Positions 16,014 through 25,468 of a DNA stretch of 64,000 bases are shown here, one piece after another. The notes beneath the pieces are model-generated. The model searched no databases. It worked only from the letters and a program-made list of their open reading frames with translations, and was not told the origin of the DNA. Position numbers and translations under genes: made by a program. Within the stretch, counting starts at the first letter, position 1; every line of letters begins with the position of its first letter. Origin of the DNA: JACCTI01 sp051005695 (GTDB lineage: Bacteria > Verrucomicrobiota > Verrucomicrobiia > Chthoniobacterales > UBA10450); assembly GCA_051005695.1 (NCBI GenBank), contig JBPCJC010000099.1, forward strand, positions 62,001 through 126,000, in the 5' to 3' direction.

Positions 16014-17774
16014 TTTGCGACCGAATTTTTTCTCGAGCTCACTGTGCGAAATCTGGATCATCGTCGGTCGGCCGTGCGGACAGCAGTAGGGCAACTCGCA
16101 GGCGAGAAGATCGCGGATCAGTTTTTCCACTTCGAGATAACGCAGCGGATCGTTCGCCTTGACCGCGTGCCGGCAAACGGTTTTCGCGATCATGTCTTCG
16201 CCCAGGCGCAAGGCTGAACTGCTGTTACTCACGGTGCGCAAGCCGTCGATCACCTCGCGCATGAACTGCGCTGGATCGGCCGCGTGCAGAAAGGTCGGGA
16301 CGCTGTCGATCTTGAAGGTTTGCGCGCCGAAGGGTTCGATCCCGATGCCCATTTTTTGCAGGGTGGCGAGGTTGCGCTCGACCCAGGCGGCGTCGCGCGG
16401 CGGGAGATCGAAGGTTTGCGGGAGGAGCAGGCGCTGCGAGGGCACGCCTTTCGCTTCCATCCGGCGGCGGAGCTCTTCGAAGAGGACGCGCTCGTGGGCC
16501 GCGTGCTGATCGACCAAAACCAGGCCGCTGGTATTTTCCATCAGGACGTAAAGCTTGTTCAGCACGCCGATGATTTGAAATTGTTGATCGCGCGAAGTCG
16601 CGGAGGACAACTGCTCGTTAGGCAAATCTTCGCTCCGTGGGCGAGGTCCCTCGCCGTCTTCGCGGCTCGGGATGACAGATGGCGCCACCGACGGCGGGAA
16701 AATTTCCGGGAACGGATCGGGTGAAAGAGCGGGCGTCACCGAAATCGGCGGCGCGCGAAATTGTTCCTGCCAGCTTTGCCGTCCGCTTTCGAGCGTGCGC
16801 TGGATCGCGGCGACGACCGCTTCGCGGACGGCGTTCGGATCGCGAAAACGCACTTCGCGTTTTGCCGGATGCACATTCACGTCCACCGCCGCGGGATCGA
16901 GTTGGAGGAAGAGGAAGGTGACCGGGAATTGCCCCCTCATCAGCGCGGTGTGATAGCCCTCGCGCAAGGCGGCATTGAGCACCGGGCTTTCGATCGCGCG
17001 GCCGTTGACGAAGACTAGCTGCTGAGAGCGCGTCTGCCGGCTTAAGCCCGCTTGCCCGATCAATCCGGAAATCTGAATCGGCGAACGCGCGCCGGTCTCT
17101 TCCACTTCGAGCAAGCGCTCGACCAACTCGCTCCCGTGCAAATCGCGAATGCGTTCGCGCAACGAAGTGGTCGCGGGCAATTGGAAAACCACCCGCTCAT
17201 CGCGCACGAAGGCAAACGCGATCCGCGGATGACCCGTCGCCTGCAGATGCAGTTGGTGCTCGACGTTGCGGCTCTCGGTATTTTCCGAACGCAGGAATTT
17301 CCGGCGCGCCGGCAGATTAAAGAAAAGCGAACGCGCTTCGATTTGCGTCCCGGGCGCTTCGCCGCCGTCGCGCACGGTTTCGATTTTCCCGCCGCTGACG
17401 AGAATTTCCGTGCCCGCGACCGCCTCCGCTTCACGAGTCGTTAGGCGAAAACGGGAAACGCTGGCGATGCTCGGGAGGGCTTCACCGCGAAAGCCAAGCG
17501 TGCCGATCGCGGCGAGATCGCCGGCCGTGCGAATCTTGCTGGTGGCGTGGCGCTCGAGAGAAAGGAGCGCGTCATCCCGATCCATTCCACAACCGTCATC
17601 GACCACCCGGACGAGCGAAATTCCGCCACGGCGAATGATCACTTCAATCTTCTGCGCGCCGGCATCGATGCTGTTCTCGACCAGTTCCTTGACCACGGAG
17701 GCGGGCCGCTCGACCACTTCGCCCGCAGCGACCTGGCTGGCGAGAATGTCGGAGAGAAGTCGGATCCGGCTCAT
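16008..17774 (-). CDS. mutL: DNA mismatch repair protein MutL
   Basis: About 588 residues start from the ATG whose product begins M-S-R-I-R-L-L-S; upstream in-frame codons belong to non-coding sequence. The N-terminal GHKL ATPase shows V-V-E-R-P-A-S-V-V-K-E-L-V-E-N-S-I-D-A-G-A and G-F-R-G-E-A-L. The C-terminal domain has D-Q-H-A-A-H-E-R-V-L-F-E, the DQHAx2Ex4E endonuclease motif, plus C-P-H-G-R-P-T. It is therefore an endonuclease-type MutL that nicks DNA during mismatch repair. The variable linker (about residues 365-385) is encoded by a REP-like repeat unit also found upstream of the gene, plus one CCTAACGAG word. Confidence 0.95.
   Translation of the reverse strand: MSRIRLLSDILASQVAAGEVVERPASVVKELVENSIDAGAQKIEVIIRRGGISLVRVVDDGCGMDRDDALLSLERHATSKIRTAGDLAAIGTLGFRGEALPSIASVSRFRLTTREAEAVAGTEILVSGGKIETVRDGGEAPGTQIEARSLFFNLPARRKFLRSENTESRNVEHQLHLQATGHPRIAFAFVRDERVVFQLPATTSLRERIRDLHGSELVERLLEVEETGARSPIQISGLIGQAGLSRQTRSQQLVFVNGRAIESPVLNAALREGYHTALMRGQFPVTFLFLQLDPAAVDVNVHPAKREVRFRDPNAVREAVVAAIQRTLESGRQSWQEQFRAPPISVTPALSPDPFPEIFPPSVAPSVIPSREDGEGPRPRSEDLPNEQLSSATSRDQQFQIIGVLNKLYVLMENTSGLVLVDQHAAHERVLFEELRRRMEAKGVPSQRLLLPQTFDLPPRDAAWVERNLATLQKMGIGIEPFGAQTFKIDSVPTFLHAADPAQFMREVIDGLRTVSNSSSALRLGEDMIAKTVCRHAVKANDPLRYLEVEKLIRDLLACELPYCCPHGRPTMIQISHSELEKKFGRKA
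16641..16677 (-). repeat. REP-like repeat unit inside the mutL linker
   Basis: Read on the minus strand it begins TGTCATCCCGAGCC and ends GGGACCTCGC. It matches the two arms of the inverted repeat at 17863-17988 (same outer TGTCATCC and inner CGAGGGA). It is translated in mutL as I-P-S-R-E-D-G-E-G-P-R-P-R. A copy inside the tolerant linker indicates an insertion that stayed in frame. Confidence 0.6.
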
Positions 17775-17862
17775 GGTACTGCGTGAGTTTAGATTTTCGA
17801 TTTTGGATTGCGAAAGAAAACGCGGGTCTCGGCGGAATGAAGGAGTTCTTGCCAACCGCGTC

Positions 17863-17988
17863 TGTCATCCCGAGGCGGCGGAGCGCGTCGAGGGATCCCA
17901 CCCACTCGGGTTTGATCGCACGAAGAGTCGAGCGAAAACCATCACCCAGCGCGAGGTCCCTCGTCGTCTGCGGGACCCCGGATGACAC
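17863..17988. repeat. Imperfect inverted repeat (REP/MITE-like) upstream of mutL
   Basis: The stretch from 17775 to 18089 has no gene. It contains an inverted pair: 17863-17899 starts TGTCATCCCGAG, and 17951-17987 ends GGATGACA. The outer arms match for at least 8 bases and the inner parts share GAGGGA. About 50 bases separate the arms. The whole could fold as a long hairpin or be a degenerate non-autonomous element. The mutL promoter must lie in the roughly 90 bases between this and 17774, where AT-rich sequence occurs. Confidence 0.6.
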
Positions 17989-18089
17989 TCACGCTTTTGG
18001 TTCGTCGGATGCCGAGGACTGCAAACAACCAACGCGGAATGCCACATCGGTTGACCACGAATCGCGGTGGCGGTAACCTGATTTCGCAG

Positions 18090-18425
18090 ATGATTAATGT
18101 GACTGACAACGCCGTGCAGCAGCTCCGTTCGCTTCTGGAAGCGCACGTGGATTCCGATGGCAAAGGCTTGCGCGTCTCGATCGCTAAGGGCGGTTGCTCC
18201 GGCCTGCAATACGAGATGTCGCTCGATGCCCGCCAGGAGGGCGACGCGATCGTGGCCCGCGATGGCGTGGAGTTTTTCGTCGATGATGAAAGCGCGCAGT
18301 TACTCCGCGGCGCGACCCTCGATTATCACGACGGGCTTACCGGCGCCGGCTTCCAAATTGTGAATCCGAACGCGGCTCGCACCTGTGGTTGCGGGACTTC
18401 GTTTGAAGCCATCCGGCCGGCGTGA
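18090..18425 (+). CDS. A-type iron-sulfur carrier (IscA/ErpA/HesB family)
   Basis: About 111 residues start from the ATG at 18090 (M-I-N-V-T-D-N-A). The three cluster-binding cysteines are present: one in K-G-G-C-S-G-L near residue 40 and two in T-C-G-C-G-T-S near the C-terminus. These small proteins receive Fe-S clusters and hand them to apo-enzymes in the cytoplasm. A longer in-frame reading from 17982 would extend into the repeat region and is unlikely. It cannot be assigned to ErpA or IscA by sequence alone. Confidence 0.9.
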   Translation: MINVTDNAVQQLRSLLEAHVDSDGKGLRVSIAKGGCSGLQYEMSLDARQEGDAIVARDGVEFFVDDESAQLLRGATLDYHDGLTGAGFQIVNPNAARTCGCGTSFEAIRPA

Positions 18426-18457
18426 AGCGGTCGCGTTCGCGAAGCCCACGCGTCTAG

Positions 18458-19942
18458 ATGGATCGCAATTATTTCCGTAACGACGATCCCTACGGACGGC
18501 CGCGTCGGAAAGCGAATCTCTTCGGTTGGACAATCGCGATCCTGCTTCTGATCGGCCTGGCCTTGGCCGCCTGGCTCGGGAGTTACTACATTTTCGGGCA
18601 ACCAGAACGGCCGGAGAGCTACCGCATTTTGCAGAAGTTGCACAAAATCGAGCAGCCGAAACGCTTTCAATTAACCGCCGCGCCCGCGGGCGAATTTCTC
18701 AACGGCAAACAATTGCACGAACGCTATGGCGCGATGGGCCCGGCGGAATTGGCCCAGACCAACGCGGAGTTGGCGCGCAATTTCATTCGCAACTTCCAGC
18801 AAGTGCGCGGGCCGGTGCCTTACGTGGTCGGGCATTACACCATCATGGATGCCTACGAGCTTGGGCCTAACGACATCTTTACTTCCGGGATGGTCGCGCT
18901 CACGAATGCGGTCGATTACGGCGAGCTCCTGATGGAGCACGTCTTCCCGGCGGACGAACAAGCGGTCCCGTTGATGAAGGAAACCCTGACGCCCGGGCTC
19001 GAAATTAAACTTGAGCGCGCACACGATTTGTCGGCGGTCATCCACGCCGAACGTTTGCCGGATGGACGCGTGCTCATCACCGCGGTGCCGTTGCTTTACG
19101 GCAGCTACACCATGACCCAGGGACGCGGCACGTTTAGCCTCCAACCGCCGTTCGACTTGAACATGAAAGCCGGCTGGCCGCTCTTTAAAACCGGCGCGCG
19201 CAAAAGTGCGGAAATTCATTTTGGGCAATATCGCGAACACCATGCCCTCGCCGGTGGGCAAGTGGTACCCATTCCGGGATTGGGTCCCTCGCCTGCGGCC
19301 GCGGCGCCGACTAACGAACTGGTGCGCGTAGAACAAGCGGAGCCGGTGGCGACACCGGTGATGGTGGCGAAAGTCGAGAAGCCCACGCCGACGCCGAAAG
19401 GTGGCAAGCTGTCCAAGAATGAAAAACGCGGCGCGTCGCCCACGCCCGCGAAGCTCGCCGCGGCCACCCCTGCTCCCACCGCCATCGCGGCGGCTACGCC
19501 GGTGGCGACGCCGATGCCGATTCTGCCCGCGCTGCCGGTGACGGCCGACACCACGATTGCTTCGACCGCTGGCGGCGGCAGTTGGAAAACTTATCCGGCG
19601 GGCAAAATGCCGGCCGGTCGCTTGATCACGACCTCGGATTTAGGCGATGTCGCCGAGCGCGGGTTAACGGGCGAGCGCGTTTATTTGCGCGGACAATTCG
19701 TGGTCAATTTCGCGGAATCAAATCGCGCCGTGCTCCGCCCGCAAAGCAAGCTGGCCGAGTCCGTCCTGCGTCTGGGCGCGCCTTCTTCCACCCGCATCAT
19801 CGTGGAATTTCCCTCGGGCATGAAACCGCCCGCGCAAGGCGCGGTCGTGACGCGCGACCAAACGCGCCCCTACGAAATCACCGAGGTCCGCAAGCAATCC
19901 GACGGGCAGCTAAACATCTTCGTGCGCGAGATCATGCAGTAA
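18458..19942 (+). CDS. Membrane-anchored hypothetical protein with low-complexity linker
   Basis: The 494-residue protein has a short basic cytoplasmic N-terminus, one membrane helix at about residues 23-46, and a presumably periplasmic domain to about residue 270. A linker rich in proline, alanine and threonine (T-P-T-P, A-A-T-P-A-P-T) follows at about 285-365. A second folded region covers roughly 375-494. No family is recognised. The order resembles envelope-assembly or lipoprotein-handling factors. It faces the unknown membrane protein at 19970, with a CCTAACGAG copy in the 27-base gap. Confidence 0.75.
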   Translation: MDRNYFRNDDPYGRPRRKANLFGWTIAILLLIGLALAAWLGSYYIFGQPERPESYRILQKLHKIEQPKRFQLTAAPAGEFLNGKQLHERYGAMGPAELAQTNAELARNFIRNFQQVRGPVPYVVGHYTIMDAYELGPNDIFTSGMVALTNAVDYGELLMEHVFPADEQAVPLMKETLTPGLEIKLERAHDLSAVIHAERLPDGRVLITAVPLLYGSYTMTQGRGTFSLQPPFDLNMKAGWPLFKTGARKSAEIHFGQYREHHALAGGQVVPIPGLGPSPAAAAPTNELVRVEQAEPVATPVMVAKVEKPTPTPKGGKLSKNEKRGASPTPAKLAAATPAPTAIAAATPVATPMPILPALPVTADTTIASTAGGGSWKTYPAGKMPAGRLITTSDLGDVAERGLTGERVYLRGQFVVNFAESNRAVLRPQSKLAESVLRLGAPSSTRIIVEFPSGMKPPAQGAVVTRDQTRPYEITEVRKQSDGQLNIFVREIMQ

Positions 19943-19969
19943 CGCAGGTCTCGTTAGGCAACGCCTCCG

Positions 19970-20671
19970 CTAGAAATTGCCGCGGCCGTTCTTCTGCCCG
20001 AGGACGCGGTTGTTCTGGATCTTGAACGAGGTCACCTGCTCGTGCGCCAGCCAATCGTTGATGTAAGTCCGGATCGATTTCCAACCGAAGAGCCGCTGAT
20101 CGAGAATTGAATCTGGCACGCGCTCGCCCTTAAAAACGATATTTGTGATCCGCGCGGCCGCGGGGTTGCCGTCGGGCGACGCTTCGACTGTGGCCTCACC
20201 ATTCAGGTAGCGGCCGCCCATCAAAAAAACTTTGTCCAGCGGGATGCTCACGCGCACGTGGCCGACGTCGTTCTCAATGCTGACAAACGCTTTGCCGCGG
20301 GTATTTTTGTTCGCGTTCAGGAGCGCGTTAATCTCGCCCGCGGACAGCGCGATGTTCGCGTTCTCGTCGCGTTCGTCCGCTTTCTCAAAAGCTTTCCAGC
20401 GCTTCTCCACTGCGACCGGCGGCGGTGTCGGCGCGCTCGAAACCGGCGTCGCTTCCGGCGCGCTCGAGGTGATTTCGGTCTCGTTCGTTTCCGCGGACAA
20501 AACCAGCGGCTCGGTCGCGGAATATTTTTGCCGAAGATGATGCAGCGCCCAATAACCTCCGCCGACGAAGGCGAGACAGAGAAAAGCGATCAGGCCGACG
20601 AATGTGAGGCAACCTTTGCCGATGCAGCCCAGCCCGCGATCTTGCGGCGGCGGGTTCGTAGTCTCGTTCAT
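19970..20671 (-). CDS. Hypothetical single-pass membrane protein
   Basis: The 233-residue protein begins with a short N-terminus containing G-C-I-G-K-G-C, then one membrane helix at about residues 21-43. A S/T/P-rich spacer follows, then a C-terminal domain of about 130 residues (N-I-A-L-S-A-G-E-I-N-A-L-L, V-R-V-S-I-P-L-D-K). The latter part resembles beta-rich envelope domains, but no family is recognised. The start overlaps the HIT gene stop by 4 bases, so the two are probably coupled. Confidence 0.7.
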   Translation of the reverse strand: MNETTNPPPQDRGLGCIGKGCLTFVGLIAFLCLAFVGGGYWALHHLRQKYSATEPLVLSAETNETEITSSAPEATPVSSAPTPPPVAVEKRWKAFEKADERDENANIALSAGEINALLNANKNTRGKAFVSIENDVGHVRVSIPLDKVFLMGGRYLNGEATVEASPDGNPAAARITNIVFKGERVPDSILDQRLFGWKSIRTYINDWLAHEQVTSFKIQNNRVLGQKNGRGNF

Positions 20672-21210
20672 GGTTTCGGGATTTCCGCCTCCGCGAGGCG
20701 CGCCTGCGCGGCGATCAATTTTTCATACAAGCTCTGCAAACCTTCCGAGAGCAAACGCGTCCCCGAAAGCACCGGCATAAAATTCGTGTCCCCGCTCCAG
20801 CGCGGGACGATGTGGAGATGAAGATGATCGGGCACACCGGCGCCGGCGCACTCGCCGAGATTAAGGCCGACGTTGAAACCCTGCGCCTTCATCGTTTCGC
20901 GCAAGAGCCGCTGGCCGTGCAGGGCCAAGCCCCAAAGCTCGAGGACTTCATTTTCGCCTAACGAGAAGACGTCGCCGGTTTTGCGGTACGGCACCGCCAT
21001 CAAATGCCCGACCGCATAGGGGTAACGGTTCATCATCAGGAAGGAATTCTTGCGACGCGCGAGCACCAGGTGCGCGGCGTCATCGCTCGCGCGCGCAGCC
21101 TCACCGAGGAAATCGGGATTGCGCGTTTCCTTTTCGAAATACTCCACCCGCCACGGGCACCAGAGAGTTTCGATTTCGTTTTTTGGGAATGCGCTTTCTT
21201 CACTCAAAGC
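20668..21210 (-). CDS. HIT-family nucleotide hydrolase/transferase
   Basis: About 180 residues start from a TTG near 21210. An in-frame start at 21318 would overlap the upstream gene by 50 bases. The histidine triad H-L-H-L-H-I-V is clear, preceded by G-V-P-D, and the N-terminal W-C-P-W-R-V-E-Y is typical of Ap4A phosphorylase-like HIT proteins. They cleave dinucleoside polyphosphates or nucleoside phosphoramidates in the cytoplasm. It lies downstream of the kynB-like gene on the same strand. Confidence 0.85.
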   Translation of the reverse strand, partial: ALSEESAFPKNEIETLWCPWRVEYFEKETRNPDFLGEAARASDDAAHLVLARRKNSFLMMNRYPYAVGHLMAVPYRKTGDVFSLGENEVLELWGLALHGQRLLRETMKAQGFNVGLNLGECAGAGVPDHLHLHIVPRWSGDTNFMPVLSGTRLLSEGLQSLYEKLIAAQARLAEAEIPKP

Positions 21211-21268
21211 GAGAAACGAATCGCGCCGCGCCGCCGCAAAGTCGAGCGACCTTTTCCGCGCCCCGCGC

Positions 21269-21913
21269 TCACTCGCGCCACAAAATCGCCCGCACCGGCG
21301 AACCGTCCGCGCCCGCAATCTTCAAAGGCAAACCGATGAAGTGATAAGGCCCGGCCGCGACTGCGCGCAGATCGAGCGATTCCAAAATGCTGATTCCCGC
21401 CGCTGCGAGCGCGTGATGATTCACCAACTGCTTCGCGGTGATCGCATCGACCGACGGGACATCGAACGCGAGCAATTTCACTCCCCTCGCCTGCAACCAT
21501 GCGGGCACTTCGGGCGCGATCGTCGGGATCGTGCTCGGAAAGATTTTCGAGTCCGGCCAGACATTCGTTTTTAAAAATAACCGCGGCGCGTCCCGCAGCG
21601 CGTCGCCGTGTTCCGCGAGATCGCCGACTGTCATCTGCGGCATGGCACCGTCGCGATATTTTTCCGCCAGATCCGCCACGATCGCCGGCCCGAAATAGGT
21701 TTCGAGCTGCGCCTGTTCCATCGTCCAGCCGTCGTCTTCGAAATGAAAACGCGCGTCCGCGTGCGTCCCGTTGTGCAGGCTCATGCTGATCATTCCGAGG
21801 TTGACCGAGTTGCCATCAGGAATGCGCCCGTTCCATTTGAAATTGAAATGCTCATCGCCCGGCCAGGGCGCGAGGTCACTCGAGAGCGTGCGCGAAACAT
21901 CAAAGATTTTCAT
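21269..21913 (-). CDS. kynB: Kynurenine formamidase-like cyclase family protein
   Basis: The 214-residue protein has the metal-binding signature H-N-G-T-H-A-D-A-R-F-H near residue 47 (the common form has P in place of R-F). It also has the N-terminal D-V-S-R-T-L and a distal Y-H-F-I-G-L-P-L. The cyclase/KynB family hydrolyses N-formyl-kynurenine to kynurenine. This assignment is favoured because seven other kynurenine-pathway genes lie within 18 kb. No tryptophan dioxygenase, the preceding step, is present. Confidence 0.82.
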   Translation of the reverse strand: MKIFDVSRTLSSDLAPWPGDEHFNFKWNGRIPDGNSVNLGMISMSLHNGTHADARFHFEDDGWTMEQAQLETYFGPAIVADLAEKYRDGAMPQMTVGDLAEHGDALRDAPRLFLKTNVWPDSKIFPSTIPTIAPEVPAWLQARGVKLLAFDVPSVDAITAKQLVNHHALAAAGISILESLDLRAVAAGPYHFIGLPLKIAGADGSPVRAILWRE

Positions 21914-22000
21914 TCCAGGTCGCTAGTAGAGCAGGTTTGAAAGCTTGCGTCACAACATCCGGAAGACAAAATCTCTCCAGGCCGCGGGCACCGTTTCTCC

Positions 22001-23044
22001 ATGGAAAAAAGCGAAGACCTCGAGGATCACGTCGCGCGTTTGCAGGCCGCGGGCCTGATCGACATGCACTTCGATTTGCCGCTCGCGCTTTTTTTGAAAC
22101 GGCCACCACACGGATCGCTGGCGGCGGATTTTCTTCCCCAGTTTCAAGCCGGCGGTCTCGGACTTCTCGGCGTCGCACTTTACGTCGAGGACAAAGATCT
22201 TCCCCGATCGCTTGAGGTCGCACTCGAACAGGTGGCGTTGCTTTACGAAGAGTTGGCCGCGAATCCTGGGGTCACGCTTTGCCGGAATTTCGCCGAGATC
22301 GCGCAGACGCAGCGCGACCGCCGCATTGGCATGCTCTTGACCATGGAAGGCGTCGAACCGCTCGGCGAAGATCTGCATCTCCTGCGAATTTTTCATGCGC
22401 TCGGCTTGCGTGCGCTCTCGCTGACTCATGCACGCCCGAACGCCGCTGCTGCCGGCGGAATTTTCGCCGCCAGCGGATCTCTCGCCACGGGCCTAACGAG
22501 TTTCGGACGCGAGCTCGTCCAGGAATGCGAGCGCCTCGGCATTCTCCTCGATCTCGCCCACATCAATCCCGCCGGCTTCGAGGAAATCTGCGGCCTAACG
22601 AGTAAACCGCTGATCGTTTCGCACAGCAATCCGCGCCGTTTTTACGATATCGAGCGCAACCTCAGCGACGCGCAGATCAAAATCATCGGCGCGCGCGGCG
22701 GCGTCATCGGGATCAACGCCATCTTTGTTAGTCCCAGAAAAGAGCGAGCCACCCTCGATCATTACGTCGATCACATCGCGCACGTCATCGAGCTCATCGG
22801 GATCGACGGCGTCGGGATCGGTTTCGATTTCTGCGAAGCGCCTTTCACACTCATGCCCCCGGCGGAAAAGGAGGCGCTCGAAGCGCGGCTCGCGCGCGTT
22901 CATTTTCTTCCCGACCTGCGCAATCATAGCCACGCGCGCAACCTCACTCGCAAATTGATCGAGCGCGGCTTCCGCGACGACGAGATCGAGAAAATTTTGC
23001 GCGGCAATTGGCTGCGCGTTTTGCGGCAGGTGCTAAACAACTAG
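22001..23044 (+). CDS. Membrane dipeptidase (peptidase M19 family)
   Basis: The 347-residue protein has the M19 features. M-H-F-D near residue 22 supplies the first metal ligands in place of the usual D-x-H-x-D form. T-M-E-G lies near residue 114, L-D-L-A-H near 180, and I-V-S-H-S-N near 205 supplies the metal-binding histidine. I-G-I-G-F-D-F follows near residue 270. Members hydrolyse dipeptides, often with a D-residue, using two zinc ions. No export signal is visible. Two CCTAACGAG copies (22492 and 22594) both encode L-T-S. It is divergent from kynB. Confidence 0.85.
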   Translation: MEKSEDLEDHVARLQAAGLIDMHFDLPLALFLKRPPHGSLAADFLPQFQAGGLGLLGVALYVEDKDLPRSLEVALEQVALLYEELAANPGVTLCRNFAEIAQTQRDRRIGMLLTMEGVEPLGEDLHLLRIFHALGLRALSLTHARPNAAAAGGIFAASGSLATGLTSFGRELVQECERLGILLDLAHINPAGFEEICGLTSKPLIVSHSNPRRFYDIERNLSDAQIKIIGARGGVIGINAIFVSPRKERATLDHYVDHIAHVIELIGIDGVGIGFDFCEAPFTLMPPAEKEALEARLARVHFLPDLRNHSHARNLTRKLIERGFRDDEIEKILRGNWLRVLRQVLNN

Positions 23045-23056
23045 ACGCACTTGGCG

Positions 23057-24508
23057 ATGACACCGGACCAAATACAAAACTTCATCGGCGGCCAATTCGT
23101 CGCCCCAATCGGCGGGAAATATCTCGAGAACATCGAGCCCGCGACGGGGAAGGCGTACTCGCAGGTGGCCGATAGCGATGCGCGCGACGTCGAGCAGGCC
23201 GTCGCTGCCGCGGAGCAGGCTTTTCCCGGTTGGTCGCGCACTTCCGCCAACGAACGTTCGCGCATCCTCCTGCGCGTAGCCGATCTGATCGAACGCGATC
23301 TGGACAAGCTGGCGCTCGCGGAATCGGTCGACACCGGCAAGCCACTTTCGCTCGCGCGCAATCTCGACATCCCGCGCGCGGCTTCCAATTTTCGCTTCTT
23401 CGCCACCGCGATTTTGCACACCGAATCAGCCGCGCACATCACCGACAACGTCGCCTTCAACTACACGCTGCGACTTCCGCTCGGCGTGGTCGGTTTGATT
23501 TCGCCGTGGAATTTGCCGCTCTATTTGCTCACCTGGAAAATCGCCCCCGCGCTCGCTTGCGGAAATACCGCGGTCGCCAAACCGAGCGAACTCACGCCGA
23601 TGACGGCCGCGTTGCTCTGCGAAATTTGTCGCGAAGCCGGCCTGCCTGATGGCGTGCTGAACGTGGTTCACGGCACCGGCCCGAATGTTGGCGCGCCGCT
23701 AACCGCGCATCCGAAAGTGAGCGCGGTTTCATTTACCGGCGGCACCGTCACCGGTCGCAAAGTCGCGGAATCCTGCGCGCCGATGTTCAAAAAAATTTCA
23801 CTCGAGCTCGGCGGAAAAAATCCCAACATCATTTTTGCCGACGCCGACATGGAAGCCGCGATCGCCGGCAGTTTGCGCTCGTCATTTGCCAACCAGGGTC
23901 AGGTTTGTTTGTGCGGTTCTCGCGTCTTCGTCGAACGCTCGGCCTATCCGGATTTCGTCGAGCGTTTCGTGGCCGCGGCCGCGAAATTAAAAGTCGGCGA
24001 TCCGCTCGAACCGACGACCGATCAGGGCGCAATCGTTTCGAAAACGCAGCTCGAGAAGGTGAAATTTTACGTCGATCTCGCGCAGCAGGAGGGCGGCAGG
24101 ATCGCGCTTGGCGGCGCCTCGCCAAAGTCGGTTAACGAACGCTGCCAGGCCGGTTATTTTTTCCCGCCGACAGTGATCACCGATTTGCCAGTCGCCTGCC
24201 GGGTGAACCGCGAGGAAATTTTCGGACCGGTGGTCACGATCACGCCGTTCGACAACGAAGACGAAGTCGTCGGCTACGCGAACGACACCGACTACGGACT
24301 TGCCTCCAGCGTGTGGACGCAAAATCTCGGCCGCGTCCATCGCCTGGCCGAGCGCATCCACACCGGCACCGTCTGGGTGAATTGCTGGATGGTGCGAGAT
24401 CTGCGCGTGCCCTTTGGCGGGATGAAACAAAGCGGCGTCGGGCGCGAAGGCGGCGAGGAAGCGCTGCATTTTTACACCGAGCCGAAGAACGTCTGCATCG
24501 CGAAATAG
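23057..24508 (+). CDS. 2-Aminomuconate 6-semialdehyde dehydrogenase-like ALDH
   Basis: About 483 residues start from the ATG at 23057. The protein has the full ALDH layout: the catalytic cysteine in N-Q-G-Q-V-C-L-C, the general base in L-E-L-G-G-K-N-P, and the NAD site F-T-G-G-T. The C-terminal H-F-Y-T-E-P-K-N-V-C-I and G-G-M-K-Q-S-G-V-G-R-E-G-G match the ALDH8/aminomuconate-semialdehyde group. It would oxidise 2-aminomuconate semialdehyde after ACMSD in tryptophan breakdown. It starts 12 bases after the dipeptidase. Confidence 0.85.
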   Translation: MTPDQIQNFIGGQFVAPIGGKYLENIEPATGKAYSQVADSDARDVEQAVAAAEQAFPGWSRTSANERSRILLRVADLIERDLDKLALAESVDTGKPLSLARNLDIPRAASNFRFFATAILHTESAAHITDNVAFNYTLRLPLGVVGLISPWNLPLYLLTWKIAPALACGNTAVAKPSELTPMTAALLCEICREAGLPDGVLNVVHGTGPNVGAPLTAHPKVSAVSFTGGTVTGRKVAESCAPMFKKISLELGGKNPNIIFADADMEAAIAGSLRSSFANQGQVCLCGSRVFVERSAYPDFVERFVAAAAKLKVGDPLEPTTDQGAIVSKTQLEKVKFYVDLAQQEGGRIALGGASPKSVNERCQAGYFFPPTVITDLPVACRVNREEIFGPVVTITPFDNEDEVVGYANDTDYGLASSVWTQNLGRVHRLAERIHTGTVWVNCWMVRDLRVPFGGMKQSGVGREGGEEALHFYTEPKNVCIAK

Positions 24509-24545
24509 CGCGCGTTTTCGCGCGGACGTGCACAAAATCTGAGGC

Positions 24546-25468
24546 ATGCGCGGAGTAAGAGTCTTGGTCGGGACAGGAAGGGCGCGTTCATTCTGAGGTC
24601 CGATGAAAAGCGCGAGCAATGGAAAGCCGACGGACCGCATTTTGCGGGCTGGGAAATTTATCACGCCAAAGGTGCGCCGGTTGATCCGAATCGGATTTAC
24701 TCCTCGCAAACCAGCGCGCGGTTCGGGCGAATCATTCAGCGCTCCGACGATGGCGGCAAGACCTGGGCGCAGCCCGGGATGGCGCCTAACGAGTCCACGA
24801 CCACCCTAAATGGCATGCCGAAACCGGGCGCGGGCGGAATGTGTCTGCACATCATTCTGCTCGATCCGAAAAAATCCGGAGCGAAATTTCGGCGGCGGGC
24901 GCCTTTCACACGGACGATGGCGGCGAGACTTGGAAGCCGATTAATCGCGGACTGCATTCGAAATATATTCCCCGATCCGTATGAGGAAGCCGGGCTTGCG
25001 TGCGTCGGATCGCGCAGCATCCGGCGCGGCCCGAGACGCTTTTCATGCAGAAACATTGGGACGTGATGCGAAGCGATGATGCCGGCGATTCCTGGCGGGA
25101 AGTCAGCGGAGATTTGCCGACTGATTTTGGTTTCCCGATCGGCATTCACGCGCACGAACCGGAACGATTTACGTCGGGCCAATCAAGAGCGACTCCGAAC
25201 ATTCTCCGCCCGACGGCAGCTGCGCGTTTATCGCAGACGGAGCGGCGGGAACGAATGGGGAGAGCTGACGACCGGTCTGCCGCAGCGCGATTGCTACGTC
25301 AACGTGCTGCGCGATGCGATGGCAGTGGACTCGTTAGACTCGTGCGGACTTTATTTCGGCACGACGGGCGGACAGGTCTACGCGTCGGCTGATTTGGGCG
25401 ATTCCTGGAAAGCGATCGTGCGCGATCTTCCGGCTGTTTTCTCGGTCGAAGTGCAAACACTGCCATGA
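24546..25468 (+). pseudogene. Decayed BNR/YVTN-repeat (sialidase-fold) protein gene
   Basis: Reading across frames reconstructs one protein. M-R-G-V-R-V-L-V-G-T-G is followed after a base loss by F-I-L-R-S-D-E-K. Next come R-S-D-D-G-G-K-T-W, H-T-D-D-G-G-E-T-W, and V-M-R-S-D-D-A-G-D-S-W. The end reads Y-A-S-A-D-L-G-D-S-W and F-S-V-E-V-Q. At least four frame changes separate these parts. The repeated D-D-G-G-x-T-W units are sialidase (BNR) blades. The remains still carry an exact GCCTAACGAGT at 24784. It is followed directly by a broken MoaD-like gene, its usual partner. Confidence 0.8.
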
